From positions 1 through 13,016 of the forward strand of contig CALBKH010000060.1 in the NCBI GenBank assembly GCA_937892955.1: a stretch of 13,016 nt of DNA. The letters are read 5' to 3'. Of this stretch, positions 6,849-13,016 are shown piece after piece; positions within the stretch are counted from its first letter, which is position 1, and each line of letters starts with the position of its first letter. The position numbers and the translations under genes are program-made. Below the pieces are notes generated by a model. It was given only the letters and a program-made list of their open reading frames with translations, had not been told where the DNA came from and searched no databases. The DNA comes from an uncultured Alphaproteobacteria bacterium. Its GTDB lineage: Bacteria; Pseudomonadota; Alphaproteobacteria; Rhizobiales; Ancalomicrobiaceae.

Positions 6849-7067
6849 TGCCTCGTGCGGAGCGCTATGTGCCACAGTCGCTCCGGGAGCGCAAGCCTCG
6901 TCGCCCGAGGAAATCGCCGCCGACGAAACACCGCGGATTTCGCGAGCGCAGAGCCTGCCGCCGGGGTTCGCGCCCCCTCGGCCGCGGCCTGCCCTCGTGG
7001 ACCGGGACGCCTTTCGTCCTCCCCTTCGCCGGTTCCGGGCGATCCTTCGCTCTGGCATGATCGCCCC

Positions 7068-7235
7068 ATGTCCGACCGACCCGAATCGCCCCCTCCCCGC
7101 CCCTCCGCTCGGGACGAGCGCGCCGAGCGCCTCGCCGCCCAGTTGCGCGCCAACCTGCGCCGCCGCAAGGACCAGACCCGCGGCCGCGAGGCCGAAGAGG
7201 GAGCTCGCCGCGACGAGCCGCCGGCGGACGATTGA
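7068..7235 (+). CDS. Small conserved hypothetical protein (55 aa) upstream of murA
   Basis: The 55-aa product is highly charged: a Pro/Arg start, a central helix-forming stretch ERAERLAAQLRANLRRRKDQ (residues 17-36) and an acidic end PPADD. Small proteins with this (L/A)xLRxNLxRRKxQxRxR pattern sit just before murA in many Rhizobiales, as far as I recall, which supports reality here; no function is known to me. The ATG has no Shine-Dalgarno sequence. A TATAAT-like hexamer CATGAT (7056-7061) ends six bases before the ATG, so a leaderless message is possible. The frame is also open upstream to 6813, but that part has no family-like content. Confidence 0.6.
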   Translation: MSDRPESPPPRPSARDERAERLAAQLRANLRRRKDQTRGREAEEGARRDEPPADD

Positions 7236-7322
7236 TTTCCGAGCCGACCCGACGGTCCGGCGCCCGTGATCGCGCGCCGACCGGTCGGAATCACACCCCG
7301 TGCGATCGCCCGCGCCACGTTT

Positions 7323-7358
7323 CGGCCACGCCGGACTGGTTTCGAGGCGGCGTGGCCG
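7323..7358. repeat. Strong inverted repeat in the region before murA
   Basis: A perfect 10-bp inverted repeat (arm CGGCCACGCC, 7323-7332 with 7349-7358) has a 16-base loop. There is no T tract on either side. It lies about 90 bases after the small-protein gene and 165 bases before murA, so it could mark the 3' end of one transcript or be a dispersed palindrome. I see no gene in 7236-7522. Confidence 0.55.
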
Positions 7359-7450
7359 CTCCGCGGCGGGATGTCCCGCACTTGCTCCCCCTGTCATGAC
7401 CGGCTAAGGGAGCGCGACACTCGGGTGGCGGACCGAAGACGGCGAAACAC

Positions 7451-7465
7451 GGCCGGTGACCGGCC
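7451..7465. promoter_or_regulatory. Perfect palindrome in the murA leader
   Basis: GGCCGGT-G-ACCGGCC is a perfect 7+1+7 palindrome 57 bases before the murA ATG. Another GC-rich inverted repeat (CGGGCG…CGCCCG, about 7477-7494) follows. It could be a binding site for a dimeric regulator or part of a structured leader. A weak promoter-like pair TTGCTC/TAAGGG lies upstream near 7383-7411. Confidence 0.3.
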
Positions 7466-7522
7466 CCTCCGCGCGCGGGCGATCTCCCGCCCGGCGGACA
7501 TCTCGGCGAAGAGGCGCGTTTC

Positions 7523-8827
7523 ATGGACAAGATCCGGATCGTCGGCGGCAATCGGCTGGACGGGATCATCCCGATCTCCGGCGCCAAGAACGCCGCCCTG
7601 CCGCTGATCATCGCCTCGCTGCTCACCGATGAACGCCTCACCCTCGAGAACATGCCGCGCCTGCGCGACGTGTCGCTCCTCACCCGCATCCTGTCGAACC
7701 ACGGCGTCGACTATTCGCTGAACGGCAAGCGCCCGGGTGAGGACCATCTCGCCGGCCAGACGATCCATCTCACCGCGCGTGAGATCGTCGACATCCGCGC
7801 CCCCTACGATCTGGTCAGCCAGATGCGCGCCTCGTTCTGGGTGATCGGGCCGCTGCTCGCCCGCTGCCATCGCGCCCAGGTGTCGCTGCCCGGCGGATGC
7901 GCCATCGGCACCCGCCCGGTCGACCTGTTCATCGCCGGCCTCGAGGCCCTCGGCGCCAAGATCGACATCGTCGCCGGCTACGCCATGGCCGAGGCCCCCG
8001 GTGGCCTGAAGGGCGCCCGCTACGTCTTCCCCAAGGTCTCCGTCGGCGCCACCCACACGCTGATGATGGCGGCGACCCTGGCCAAGGGAGAAACGGTGCT
8101 GGAGAACGCCGCCCGCGAGCCCGAGGTGGTCGACCTCGCCGATTGCCTCGTCGCCATGGGCGCGAAGATCGAGGGCGCCGGCACCTCGGTGATCCGTATT
8201 CGGGGCGTCGAGCGACTGCACGGCGCCACCCACCGGGTGATGCCGGACCGCATCGAGACCGGCACCTACGCCATGGCCGTCGCCATGACCGGCGGCGACG
8301 TCACCCTGACCAACACCTCCGGCGACCTGCTGCGCGCTGCGCTCGACGTGCTGGCCGCCACCGGCACGACCATCGAGGAGGTCGACGGCGGCCTGCACGT
8401 CGCCCGCGATCCGGCCACCGCCATCCGCCCGATCGACGTCGTCACCGAGCCCTATCCCGGCTTCCCGACCGACCTGCAGGCCCAGTTCATGGCGCTGATG
8501 ACCCGCGCCGCCGGCTCCTCGCGCATCACCGAGACGATCTTCGAGAACCGCTTCATGCACGTCGCCGAACTCGCCCGCCTCGGCGCCCACATCGCCATCG
8601 ACGGCCGCACCGCCACGGTGACCGGCGTGCCCCGTCTGGTCGGCGCCCCGGTCATGGCCACCGACCTGCGCGCCTCGGTGTCGCTGGTCATCGCCGGCCT
8701 CGTCGCCGAAGGCGAGACCATCGTCTCGCGCGTCTACCACCTCGACCGCGGCTTCGAACGCCTCGAAGAGAAGCTGTCGCGCTGCGGCGCGGTGATCGAG
8801 CGCGTCTCCGGCGAAGGCATGCGCTGA
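7523..8827 (+). CDS. murA: UDP-N-acetylglucosamine 1-carboxyvinyltransferase
   Basis: MurA catalyses the first committed step of peptidoglycan synthesis, transferring enolpyruvyl from phosphoenolpyruvate to UDP-GlcNAc in the cytoplasm. The 434-aa protein has the repeated EPSP-synthase-like fold: SGAKNAALP with K22 and N23 at the substrate site, SLPGGCAIGTRPVDL with the active-site cysteine C126 (the residue attacked by fosfomycin, Cys115 in E. coli), YPGFPTDLQAQ with the catalytic Asp, and DLRASVSLVIAG with the conserved Arg. Length is slightly above the usual ~420, explained by a small insertion near residues 63-80. ATG 7523 follows AAGAGG by about nine bases. It heads the conserved block with the DUF2948 gene and hisD, although a hairpin just after the stop suggests its own transcript end. 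Confidence 0.97.
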   Translation: MDKIRIVGGNRLDGIIPISGAKNAALPLIIASLLTDERLTLENMPRLRDVSLLTRILSNHGVDYSLNGKRPGEDHLAGQTIHLTAREIVDIRAPYDLVSQMRASFWVIGPLLARCHRAQVSLPGGCAIGTRPVDLFIAGLEALGAKIDIVAGYAMAEAPGGLKGARYVFPKVSVGATHTLMMAATLAKGETVLENAAREPEVVDLADCLVAMGAKIEGAGTSVIRIRGVERLHGATHRVMPDRIETGTYAMAVAMTGGDVTLTNTSGDLLRAALDVLAATGTTIEEVDGGLHVARDPATAIRPIDVVTEPYPGFPTDLQAQFMALMTRAAGSSRITETIFENRFMHVAELARLGAHIAIDGRTATVTGVPRLVGAPVMATDLRASVSLVIAGLVAEGETIVSRVYHLDRGFERLEEKLSRCGAVIERVSGEGMR

Positions 8828-8856
8828 CGCCGCCGCACCGAGCCGAGCGGCGGCGT
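8827..8856 (+). terminator. Hairpin immediately after murA
   Basis: A perfect 10-bp inverted repeat (arm ACGCCGCCGC, 8827-8836 with 8847-8856) has a 10-base loop and begins on the last base of the murA stop codon. No real T tract follows, only GTTC and, further on, TTTT at 8871-8874, so it is at best a partial terminator. Confidence 0.4.
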
Positions 8857-8878
8857 GTTCGGATCGGGCGTTTTCGGG

Positions 8879-8907
8879 TTGTGACGCGGGCCTCGGCTCC
8901 CTATCTG
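8879..8907 (+). promoter_or_regulatory. Candidate promoter for the DUF2948 gene
   Basis: TTGTGA (8879-8884) and TATCTG (8902-8907) are spaced by 17 bases, between the murA hairpin and the DUF2948 start 45 bases further on. The -35 matches four of six consensus bases, the -10 three of six. Confidence 0.4.
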
Positions 8908-8952
8908 GGATGAAACGGCCCCGGCCGATCCGCGACGCCCCGAAAGAGCGCC

Positions 8953-9390
8953 ATGACCGATCTGAAACTGCTCGCCCTCGACGCCGAAGATCTCGAGATC
9001 CTCTCCGCCCACCTCCAGGACGCGGTCCTGAAGGCCGGCGACATCCATTGGCGCGCCGACGAGAAACGTCTGGTGCTCGCCCTCAACCGCTTCGTCTGGG
9101 AGAGCGCCGGCGAGAAGAGCCGTCGCGCCTTCGAGCGTCGCCGCTCCGCCCTGCGCTTCGATCGCGTCACCCGTGTCCGCGCGCATCGCATCCCACGCGA
9201 CCGGCCCGATACCGTGCTCGAACTCCTCGCCCTGCGCTTCACCGAGACCGATGCGCCCTCCGGCGTGGTCGAGGCGATCTTCGCCGGTGGCGGCGTGCTG
9301 CGCATCGAGGTCGAGTGCCTCGAGGCGGGCCTGTGCGACCTCGGCGCCGCCTGGGCGACCGAAAGCTGCCCGAAGCACGAAGAGGCCTGA
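8953..9390 (+). CDS. DUF2948 family protein
   Basis: The 145-aa protein begins with DLKLLALDAEDLEILSAHLQ, the recognisable start of the alphaproteobacterial DUF2948 family, followed by AVLKAGDIHW and LALNRFVWE. It ends with ECLEAGLCDLGAAWATE, typical of the family. No membrane segment or signal peptide is present. The function is unknown; in related genomes it lies between murA and hisD, as here. ATG 8953 follows GAAAGAG. Its stop is only 17 bases from the end of a convergent minus-strand gene, so the two transcripts probably overlap at their 3' ends. Confidence 0.9.
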   Translation: MTDLKLLALDAEDLEILSAHLQDAVLKAGDIHWRADEKRLVLALNRFVWESAGEKSRRAFERRRSALRFDRVTRVRAHRIPRDRPDTVLELLALRFTETDAPSGVVEAIFAGGGVLRIEVECLEAGLCDLGAAWATESCPKHEEA

Positions 9391-9407
9391 GCCGCGTCGC
9401 ACGCCGG

Positions 9408-10178
9408 TCACGGTAGGGCGTCGCAGCCGATCTTCTCGCCGAAACTCTTGCCGGCGATGTCGCCGCCCGCCTCGAAGATCGTCTCCTGGTCCCACGAGAC
9501 GATGCTCGGATCGTCGCGTGGTGCGGACACGGCCTCATAGGCTCGGGCACAGATGTTCGCCCGCGGAGACCGCTTCGCCAGCGCGCCCGGAACGATCCCC
9601 TCGCTCGCCAGACGATCCCAGCATCCCGCCGCGTCGGCTAGGAGTGAGCAGGGCGCGTTGACGGCGCGCGTGTATTTCAGCGACACCGACCCGTCGGCGA
9701 GCACCCGGGCGGAGCGGAACAACGGATCGCCGGTCGCCGCTTCCCGCATCACGACCTCGCCGTCGCGCGCCCGCACGACGGCGAACCCGACGGCGCCGTG
9801 CGGATCCATCTGAGAAAAGATCAGCAGAGGCCCGACGCGCCCCGCCAACGCCATGTCGGCGGTATCGAGCTTCACGCCCCGCTCGGCGGCGGCGGCACCG
9901 CAGCTCTTCACGCCGCCGCCGACCAGCACCGCCGGCTCCGACGACGGCCCGTCGCGCAATTCGACGACGCCCAGATCTCCGTAGTCGGTGCAGACGACCT
10001 CGCGCCCTTCCGCCCCGGGAACCGCCGTCAGCGCGACCGGTTTGTCGAAAACCGCTCCGGCGGCCCACGCCGGCGTCGCGACCGTCGCGAGGACGCACGC
10101 CAGAAGACGCGGAGATACGGCGAAGCCGCGGGTTCGCTGCGGCCGCTGCGCGGCTTTTCGTCCGACAAGGAGTGTCAT
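9408..10178 (-). CDS. Exported protein of unknown function with six mature cysteines
   Basis: The 256-aa protein has a long basic N-region, a hydrophobic core RLLACVLATVATPAWA and a likely signal-peptidase I site after A39 (AWA|AG), so it should be periplasmic or secreted. The mature part has cysteines at 63, 93, 177, 186, 210 and 252, enough for three disulfides, and no further membrane segment. A central part with alternating charged and hydrophobic residues (LAGRVGPLLIF… VGFAVVRARDG… VSLKYTRAV) looks beta-rich. I do not recognise a family. ATG 10178 was chosen because it gives a good signal peptide and has an ACGGGA ribosome site; the frame extends upstream to 10367 without such support. 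It is convergent to DUF2948 and divergent from hisD, inside a cluster that usually lacks it. Confidence 0.75.
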   Translation of the reverse strand: MTLLVGRKAAQRPQRTRGFAVSPRLLACVLATVATPAWAAGAVFDKPVALTAVPGAEGREVVCTDYGDLGVVELRDGPSSEPAVLVGGGVKSCGAAAAERGVKLDTADMALAGRVGPLLIFSQMDPHGAVGFAVVRARDGEVVMREAATGDPLFRSARVLADGSVSLKYTRAVNAPCSLLADAAGCWDRLASEGIVPGALAKRSPRANICARAYEAVSAPRDDPSIVSWDQETIFEAGGDIAGKSFGEKIGCDALP

Positions 10179-10329
10179 GCTCGTTCCCGTCCCCGTACCA
10201 ATGGCCGGCGCCGGACCCAGCTTAGGCGAACGACGCGTGCGAAGCGACGGCGTAGGCCGTGAAGCGCTCACGGCTGGCGAATCCCGCCCGCTGCGGCCGG
10301 TTTCTCGGACGCCGCGCCCGCCGGGGGCG

Positions 10330-10358
10330 TTGCCCCGCCCCTTCCGATCGGGTACCAC
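10330..10358 (+). promoter_or_regulatory. Weak candidate promoter for hisD
   Basis: TTGCCC (10330-10335) and TACCAC (10353-10358) are 17 bases apart and about 70 bases before the hisD start. A small hairpin GGGGC-GTT-GCCCC overlaps the -35. A promoter is expected in this region because the upstream gene points the other way, but the match is poor. Confidence 0.2.
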
Positions 10359-10428
10359 GCTCCCCACGTGTCGGAGGGTGGCGGTTCACCGCGGCTCTCC
10401 CGAGTTCCCCGTTTCGAGGCATTCGACC

Positions 10429-11721
10429 TTGGCCATCCGTCTCGACAGCCGCGACGCCGACTTCGACCGTCGCTTCGCCGATCTCCTCGACATGAAGCGC
10501 GAGGTCTCCGAAGACGTCGATCGCGCCGTCGCCGAGATCATCGCCGACGTCCGCGCCCGCGGCGACGACGCCCTCTACGATCTGACAGCGAAGTTCGACC
10601 GCGTCGACCTGCGCCCCACCGGCCTGCGCGTCACGGTCGACGAGATCGCCGCCGCCAAGGAGGCGGTCGACGCCGAGACCTCCGCCGCGCTCGAACTCGC
10701 CCGCGACCGCATCCGCTCGCATCACGCCCGCCAGATGCCGAAGGACGACGTCTACACCGACGCCCTCGGCGTGACCCTGGGCTCGAAGTGGACGGCGCTC
10801 GAGTCCGTCGGCCTCTACGTGCCCGGCGGCACCGCCAGCTATCCCTCCTCGGTGCTGATGAACGCCGTGCCGGCCAAGGTCGCCGGCGTCGACCGGCTGG
10901 TGATGGTCGTGCCGACGCCCGACGGCAAGCTCAATCCGCTGGTGCTCGCCGCCGCCGACCTCGCCGGCGTCGACGAGGTGTGGAAGGTCGGCGGCGCCCA
11001 GGCCGTCGCCGCCCTCGCCTACGGCACCGAGAGCATCGCCCCCGTCGCCAAGATCGTCGGCCCCGGCAACGCCTTCGTCGCCGCCGCCAAGCGCCGCGTC
11101 TTCGGCAAGGTCGGCATCGACATGATCGCCGGCCCGTCGGAGGTGCTGATCCTCGCCGACGCGAAGAACGATCCCGATTGGCTCGCCGCCGACCTGCTCG
11201 CTCAGGCCGAGCACGACCCGGCCGCCCAGTCGATCCTGATCACCGACAGTGCCGATCTCGCCGACCAGGTGGAGAAGGCGGTGGAGAAGCAGCTCGCCAC
11301 CCTCTCGCGCTCCGAGACCGCGCGGGCGAGCTGGCGCGACTACGGCGCGATCATCCTCGTCGGCGACCTCGACGAGGCGGTACCCCTCGCCGACCGCATC
11401 GCCGCCGAACATCTCGAGATCGCCCTCGACGATCCCGGCCCGCTCGCCGCGAAGGTCAGGAACGCCGGTGCCCTCTTCCTCGGCCACCACACGCCCGAGG
11501 CGATCGGCGACTATGTCGGCGGCTCGAACCACGTGTTGCCGACCGCCCGCTCGGCGCGCTTCTCCTCCGGCCTGTCGGTGCTCGACTTCGTCAAACGAAC
11601 GTCGATCCTCCAACTCGACGCCGAGGGCTTGCGCGCGCTCGGCCCGGCGGCGATGCTCCTGGCGAAATCCGAAGGCCTCGACGCCCACGGCCGCTCGGTG
11701 TCGATCCGCCTCAACCTCTGA
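10429..11721 (+). CDS. hisD: Histidinol dehydrogenase
   Basis: HisD carries out the last two oxidations of histidine synthesis, L-histidinol to L-histidine with two NAD+, using zinc. The 430-aa length matches the family (434 in E. coli). Visible motifs are YVPGGTASYPSSVLMNAVPAKVAGV (130-154), KVGGAQAVAALAYGT (186-200), KIVGPGNAFVAAAKR (208-222) and AGPSEVLILAD (234-244). Zinc ligands are Q259 and H262 in QAEHDP, D361, and H420; the catalytic pair is E327-H328 in AAEHLEI. The start is assigned to TTG 10429: translation from there gives the usual AIRL beginning and a CGAGG site lies about nine bases upstream. An in-frame GTG at 10378 abuts GGAGG and would add 17 residues unlike the family. UPF0262 and the phosphatase follow in the same direction. 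Confidence 0.96.
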   Translation: MAIRLDSRDADFDRRFADLLDMKREVSEDVDRAVAEIIADVRARGDDALYDLTAKFDRVDLRPTGLRVTVDEIAAAKEAVDAETSAALELARDRIRSHHARQMPKDDVYTDALGVTLGSKWTALESVGLYVPGGTASYPSSVLMNAVPAKVAGVDRLVMVVPTPDGKLNPLVLAAADLAGVDEVWKVGGAQAVAALAYGTESIAPVAKIVGPGNAFVAAAKRRVFGKVGIDMIAGPSEVLILADAKNDPDWLAADLLAQAEHDPAAQSILITDSADLADQVEKAVEKQLATLSRSETARASWRDYGAIILVGDLDEAVPLADRIAAEHLEIALDDPGPLAAKVRNAGALFLGHHTPEAIGDYVGGSNHVLPTARSARFSSGLSVLDFVKRTSILQLDAEGLRALGPAAMLLAKSEGLDAHGRSVSIRLNL

Positions 11722-11726
11722 TGCTT

Positions 11727-11742
11727 CGGGGCCCGCGCCCCG
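11727..11742 (+). repeat. Intercistronic hairpin between hisD and UPF0262 gene
   Basis: A perfect 6-bp stem CGGGGC-CCGC-GCCCCG begins six bases after the hisD stop. Without a T tract it is more likely an mRNA-stability or processing element than a terminator. Confidence 0.35.
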
Positions 11743-11779
11743 CCATCCAACCGAAAGCCCGGGAGGGCACGCGCCGACC

Positions 11780-12274
11780 ATGGGCTCGCCGCAGACGAAA
11801 GAGAAGCCGCGCACGCGCCTCGTCGAGGTGAAGCTGGACGAAGGATCCATCGAGCGCTCCAGCGCCGATGTCGAGCACGAGCGCGCCGTCGCCATCTGGG
11901 ACCTGATCGAAGAGAACCACTTCGCCCCCGCCGGTCACGACGGCGGTCCCTTCCGGCTCACCCTCGCCATGGTCGACAATCGCCTCGCCTTCGACATCCG
12001 CGACGAGACGGGCGCCCCGGTCGCCGTCCATCTCCTGTCGCTGACGCCGTTCCGCCGCATCGTCAAAGACTACTTCTTCGTCTGCGAGAGTTATTTCGCC
12101 GCCATCCGCACCTCGACCCCGTCACAGATCGAAGCGATCGACATGGGCCGGCGCGGTCTCCACAACGAGGGTTCGCAGGTCCTGATCGATCGTCTCGCCG
12201 ACAAGGTCGAAATCGACTTCGACACCGCCCGCCGCCTCTTCACCCTGATCTGCTCGCTGCACTGGAAGGGATGA
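11780..12274 (+). CDS. UPF0262 family protein
   Basis: The 164-aa protein has the family's characteristic stretch with SSADVEHERAVAIWDLIEENHF (from residue 27) and the later LTPFRRIVKDYFFVCESY and SQIEAIDMGRRGLHNEGS. The family is nearly restricted to Alphaproteobacteria and has no known function; no signal or membrane segment is seen. The ATG is preceded by GGGAGGG at a rather long distance (12 bases). The stop overlaps the next start in the sequence ATGA, so translation of the phosphatase is probably coupled. The gene is 58 bases after hisD, consistent with one operon. Confidence 0.93.
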   Translation: MGSPQTKEKPRTRLVEVKLDEGSIERSSADVEHERAVAIWDLIEENHFAPAGHDGGPFRLTLAMVDNRLAFDIRDETGAPVAVHLLSLTPFRRIVKDYFFVCESYFAAIRTSTPSQIEAIDMGRRGLHNEGSQVLIDRLADKVEIDFDTARRLFTLICSLHWKG

Positions 12275-12726
12275 CGCCGGTGGATCGGATGCGTCCGAGC
12301 TCCGTCCTCTTCGTCTGCGGTCTCAACGCCGTCCGCTCTCCCATGGCCGAGGCGTTGGCCCGCCTGTGGTTCTCCAAGACCATCTACATCCAGTCCGCCG
12401 GCGTCCGCAAAGGCGAGCTCGATCCCTTCTCGGTCAAGGCGATGGAAGAGATGGGCGTCGACATCTCGCGCCATCGGCCGCGCACCATCGAGGAGATCGA
12501 GGACGACAACTTCGACCTGATCATCACCCTGGCGCCGGAGGCCCACCACAAGGCCCTCGACATGACCCGCACCATCGCCGCGGAAGTCGAGTACTGGCCG
12601 ACCCCCGATCCGCAACTCGCCAACGGCTCGCGCGACCAGATCATGGACGTCTACCGTCAGGTCCGCGACGGCCTCGCCCGCCGCATCAAGGCCCGCCTGG
12701 AGTGGAAGCCGACGGGCGGGCATTGA
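12271..12726 (+). CDS. Low-molecular-weight protein tyrosine phosphatase family protein
   Basis: The 151-aa cytoplasmic protein has the CX5R phosphate-binding loop near its N-terminus (VCGLNAVRSP; nucleophile C16, R22) and a PTPDPQ segment near residue 110 that supplies the general-acid aspartate. These are the catalytic features of low-molecular-weight phosphotyrosine phosphatases and related arsenate reductases. The loop sequence (GLNAV instead of TGNIC) is typical of the alphaproteobacterial subgroup encoded next to UPF0262; its substrate is unknown, and arsenate reduction cannot be excluded. It overlaps the UPF0262 stop by four bases. In related genomes infA follows; here it does not. Confidence 0.9.
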   Translation: MTPVDRMRPSSVLFVCGLNAVRSPMAEALARLWFSKTIYIQSAGVRKGELDPFSVKAMEEMGVDISRHRPRTIEEIEDDNFDLIITLAPEAHHKALDMTRTIAAEVEYWPTPDPQLANGSRDQIMDVYRQVRDGLARRIKARLEWKPTGGH

Positions 12727-12825
12727 GTTCGCCGCTGGTCGGTGAGGCCCTGCTGATCTATTCATAGCAGCGTACGAGCATGCGGCACCGTTCGATGAAG
12801 TCAGAATGGAAACGGCGAGGCGACC

Positions 12826-13016
12826 ATGTCGATGCAGATTGAGGCACTGGAAATCGCCAATTTCCGGCTATTTCGCGAAGCAAAGCTGACAGATTTGCCA
12901 CGATTGGCAGTCGTGATCGGACCAAACGGTTCCGGAAAGTCGACGCTTTTCGACGTTTTTTCTGACCTTGCCCCCGGGGATGTCCTCGTTCTGAACTGGA
13001 ATCCGTCGACAGGAGA
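12826..13016 (+). CDS. AAA-family (RecF/SMC-like) ATPase, N-terminal part, runs off the window
   Basis: Sixty-three codons are visible. The start IEALEIANFRLFREAKL followed by LAVVIGPNGSGKST (Walker A at residues 32-40) is the standard beginning of ATPases related to RecF, SMC and OLD-type nucleases, many of which act in DNA repair or defence against phages. The part after Walker A (LFDVFSDLAPGDVLVLNW) is not enough to place it in a subfamily. ATG 12826 has GCGAGG upstream; ATG 12832 is a possible alternative. Base use differs sharply from its neighbours: 12841-12900 is 50% G+C, against 78% in 12661-12720 (counted by hand), with A/T-ending codons such as ctt, gtt, aaa and cca. This suggests recent acquisition. 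Confidence 0.85.
   Translation, partial: MSMQIEALEIANFRLFREAKLTDLPRLAVVIGPNGSGKSTLFDVFSDLAPGDVLVLNWNPSTG

Noticed and set aside
7394..8740. Minus-strand frame of about 448 codons antisense to murA
   Set aside because: MurA on the plus strand is certain; the antisense product is low-complexity Gly/Asp/Ala sequence.
10222..11895. Minus-strand frame of about 557 codons antisense to hisD
   Set aside because: Shadow of hisD with no motifs or start signals.
12750..12770. Possible hairpin CTGCT…AGCAG after the phosphatase gene as a terminator
   Set aside because: Only five pairs with an 11-base loop and no T tract; too weak to annotate.

Overview
The window is very GC-rich and has the gene content and order of an alphaproteobacterium, most likely a member of Hyphomicrobiales (Rhizobiales). 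The basis is the block murA – DUF2948 – hisD – UPF0262 – low-molecular-weight phosphotyrosine phosphatase, an order I know from Rhizobium and Brucella-type genomes. I cannot name the genus.

Layout. (1) 1-241: the 3' end of a plus-strand gene with a Met/Gly/Ser repeat tail and a lysine-rich end, followed by a good rho-independent terminator. (2) 373-6611: a carbohydrate-use module in two divergent transcription units. On the minus strand a DapA/NanA-type aldolase is translationally coupled to a GntR/FCD regulator. On the plus strand lie an FGGY pentulose kinase, a fucose-isomerase-like protein and a LacI-type regulator with Cra/FruR-like features. The 189-bp divergent region (1983-2171) is AT-rich and holds overlapping inverted repeats over a possible promoter, so it is the natural place for one or both regulators to bind. 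The likely logic is aldose to ketose (isomerase), ketose to ketose phosphate (kinase), with the lyase cleaving a 2-keto-3-deoxy acid or similar compound. No transporter is present and the substrate is unknown. (3) 6704-7522: tRNA-Thr(GGU) on the minus strand, a 55-aa conserved-looking small protein, and a leader region with strong inverted repeats. (4) 7523-12726: the housekeeping block. murA makes the first peptidoglycan precursor, then come DUF2948, hisD (last step of histidine biosynthesis), UPF0262 and a tyrosine phosphatase-like protein. A minus-strand gene for a secreted, cysteine-containing protein of unknown function (9408-10178) sits between DUF2948 and hisD. (5) 12826-end: the start of an AAA/RecF-like ATPase with clearly lower GC, placed where infA usually follows the phosphatase gene. 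It looks like the edge of an acquired segment, and the gene runs off the window.

The points most worth following are the uncharacterised isomerase/kinase/lyase module with its operator region, the hairpins at its gene junctions, the foreign-looking ATPase at the right edge, and the unknown exported protein inside an otherwise conserved cluster. Long open frames antisense to the genes are common here but are by-products of high GC; they are not annotated.
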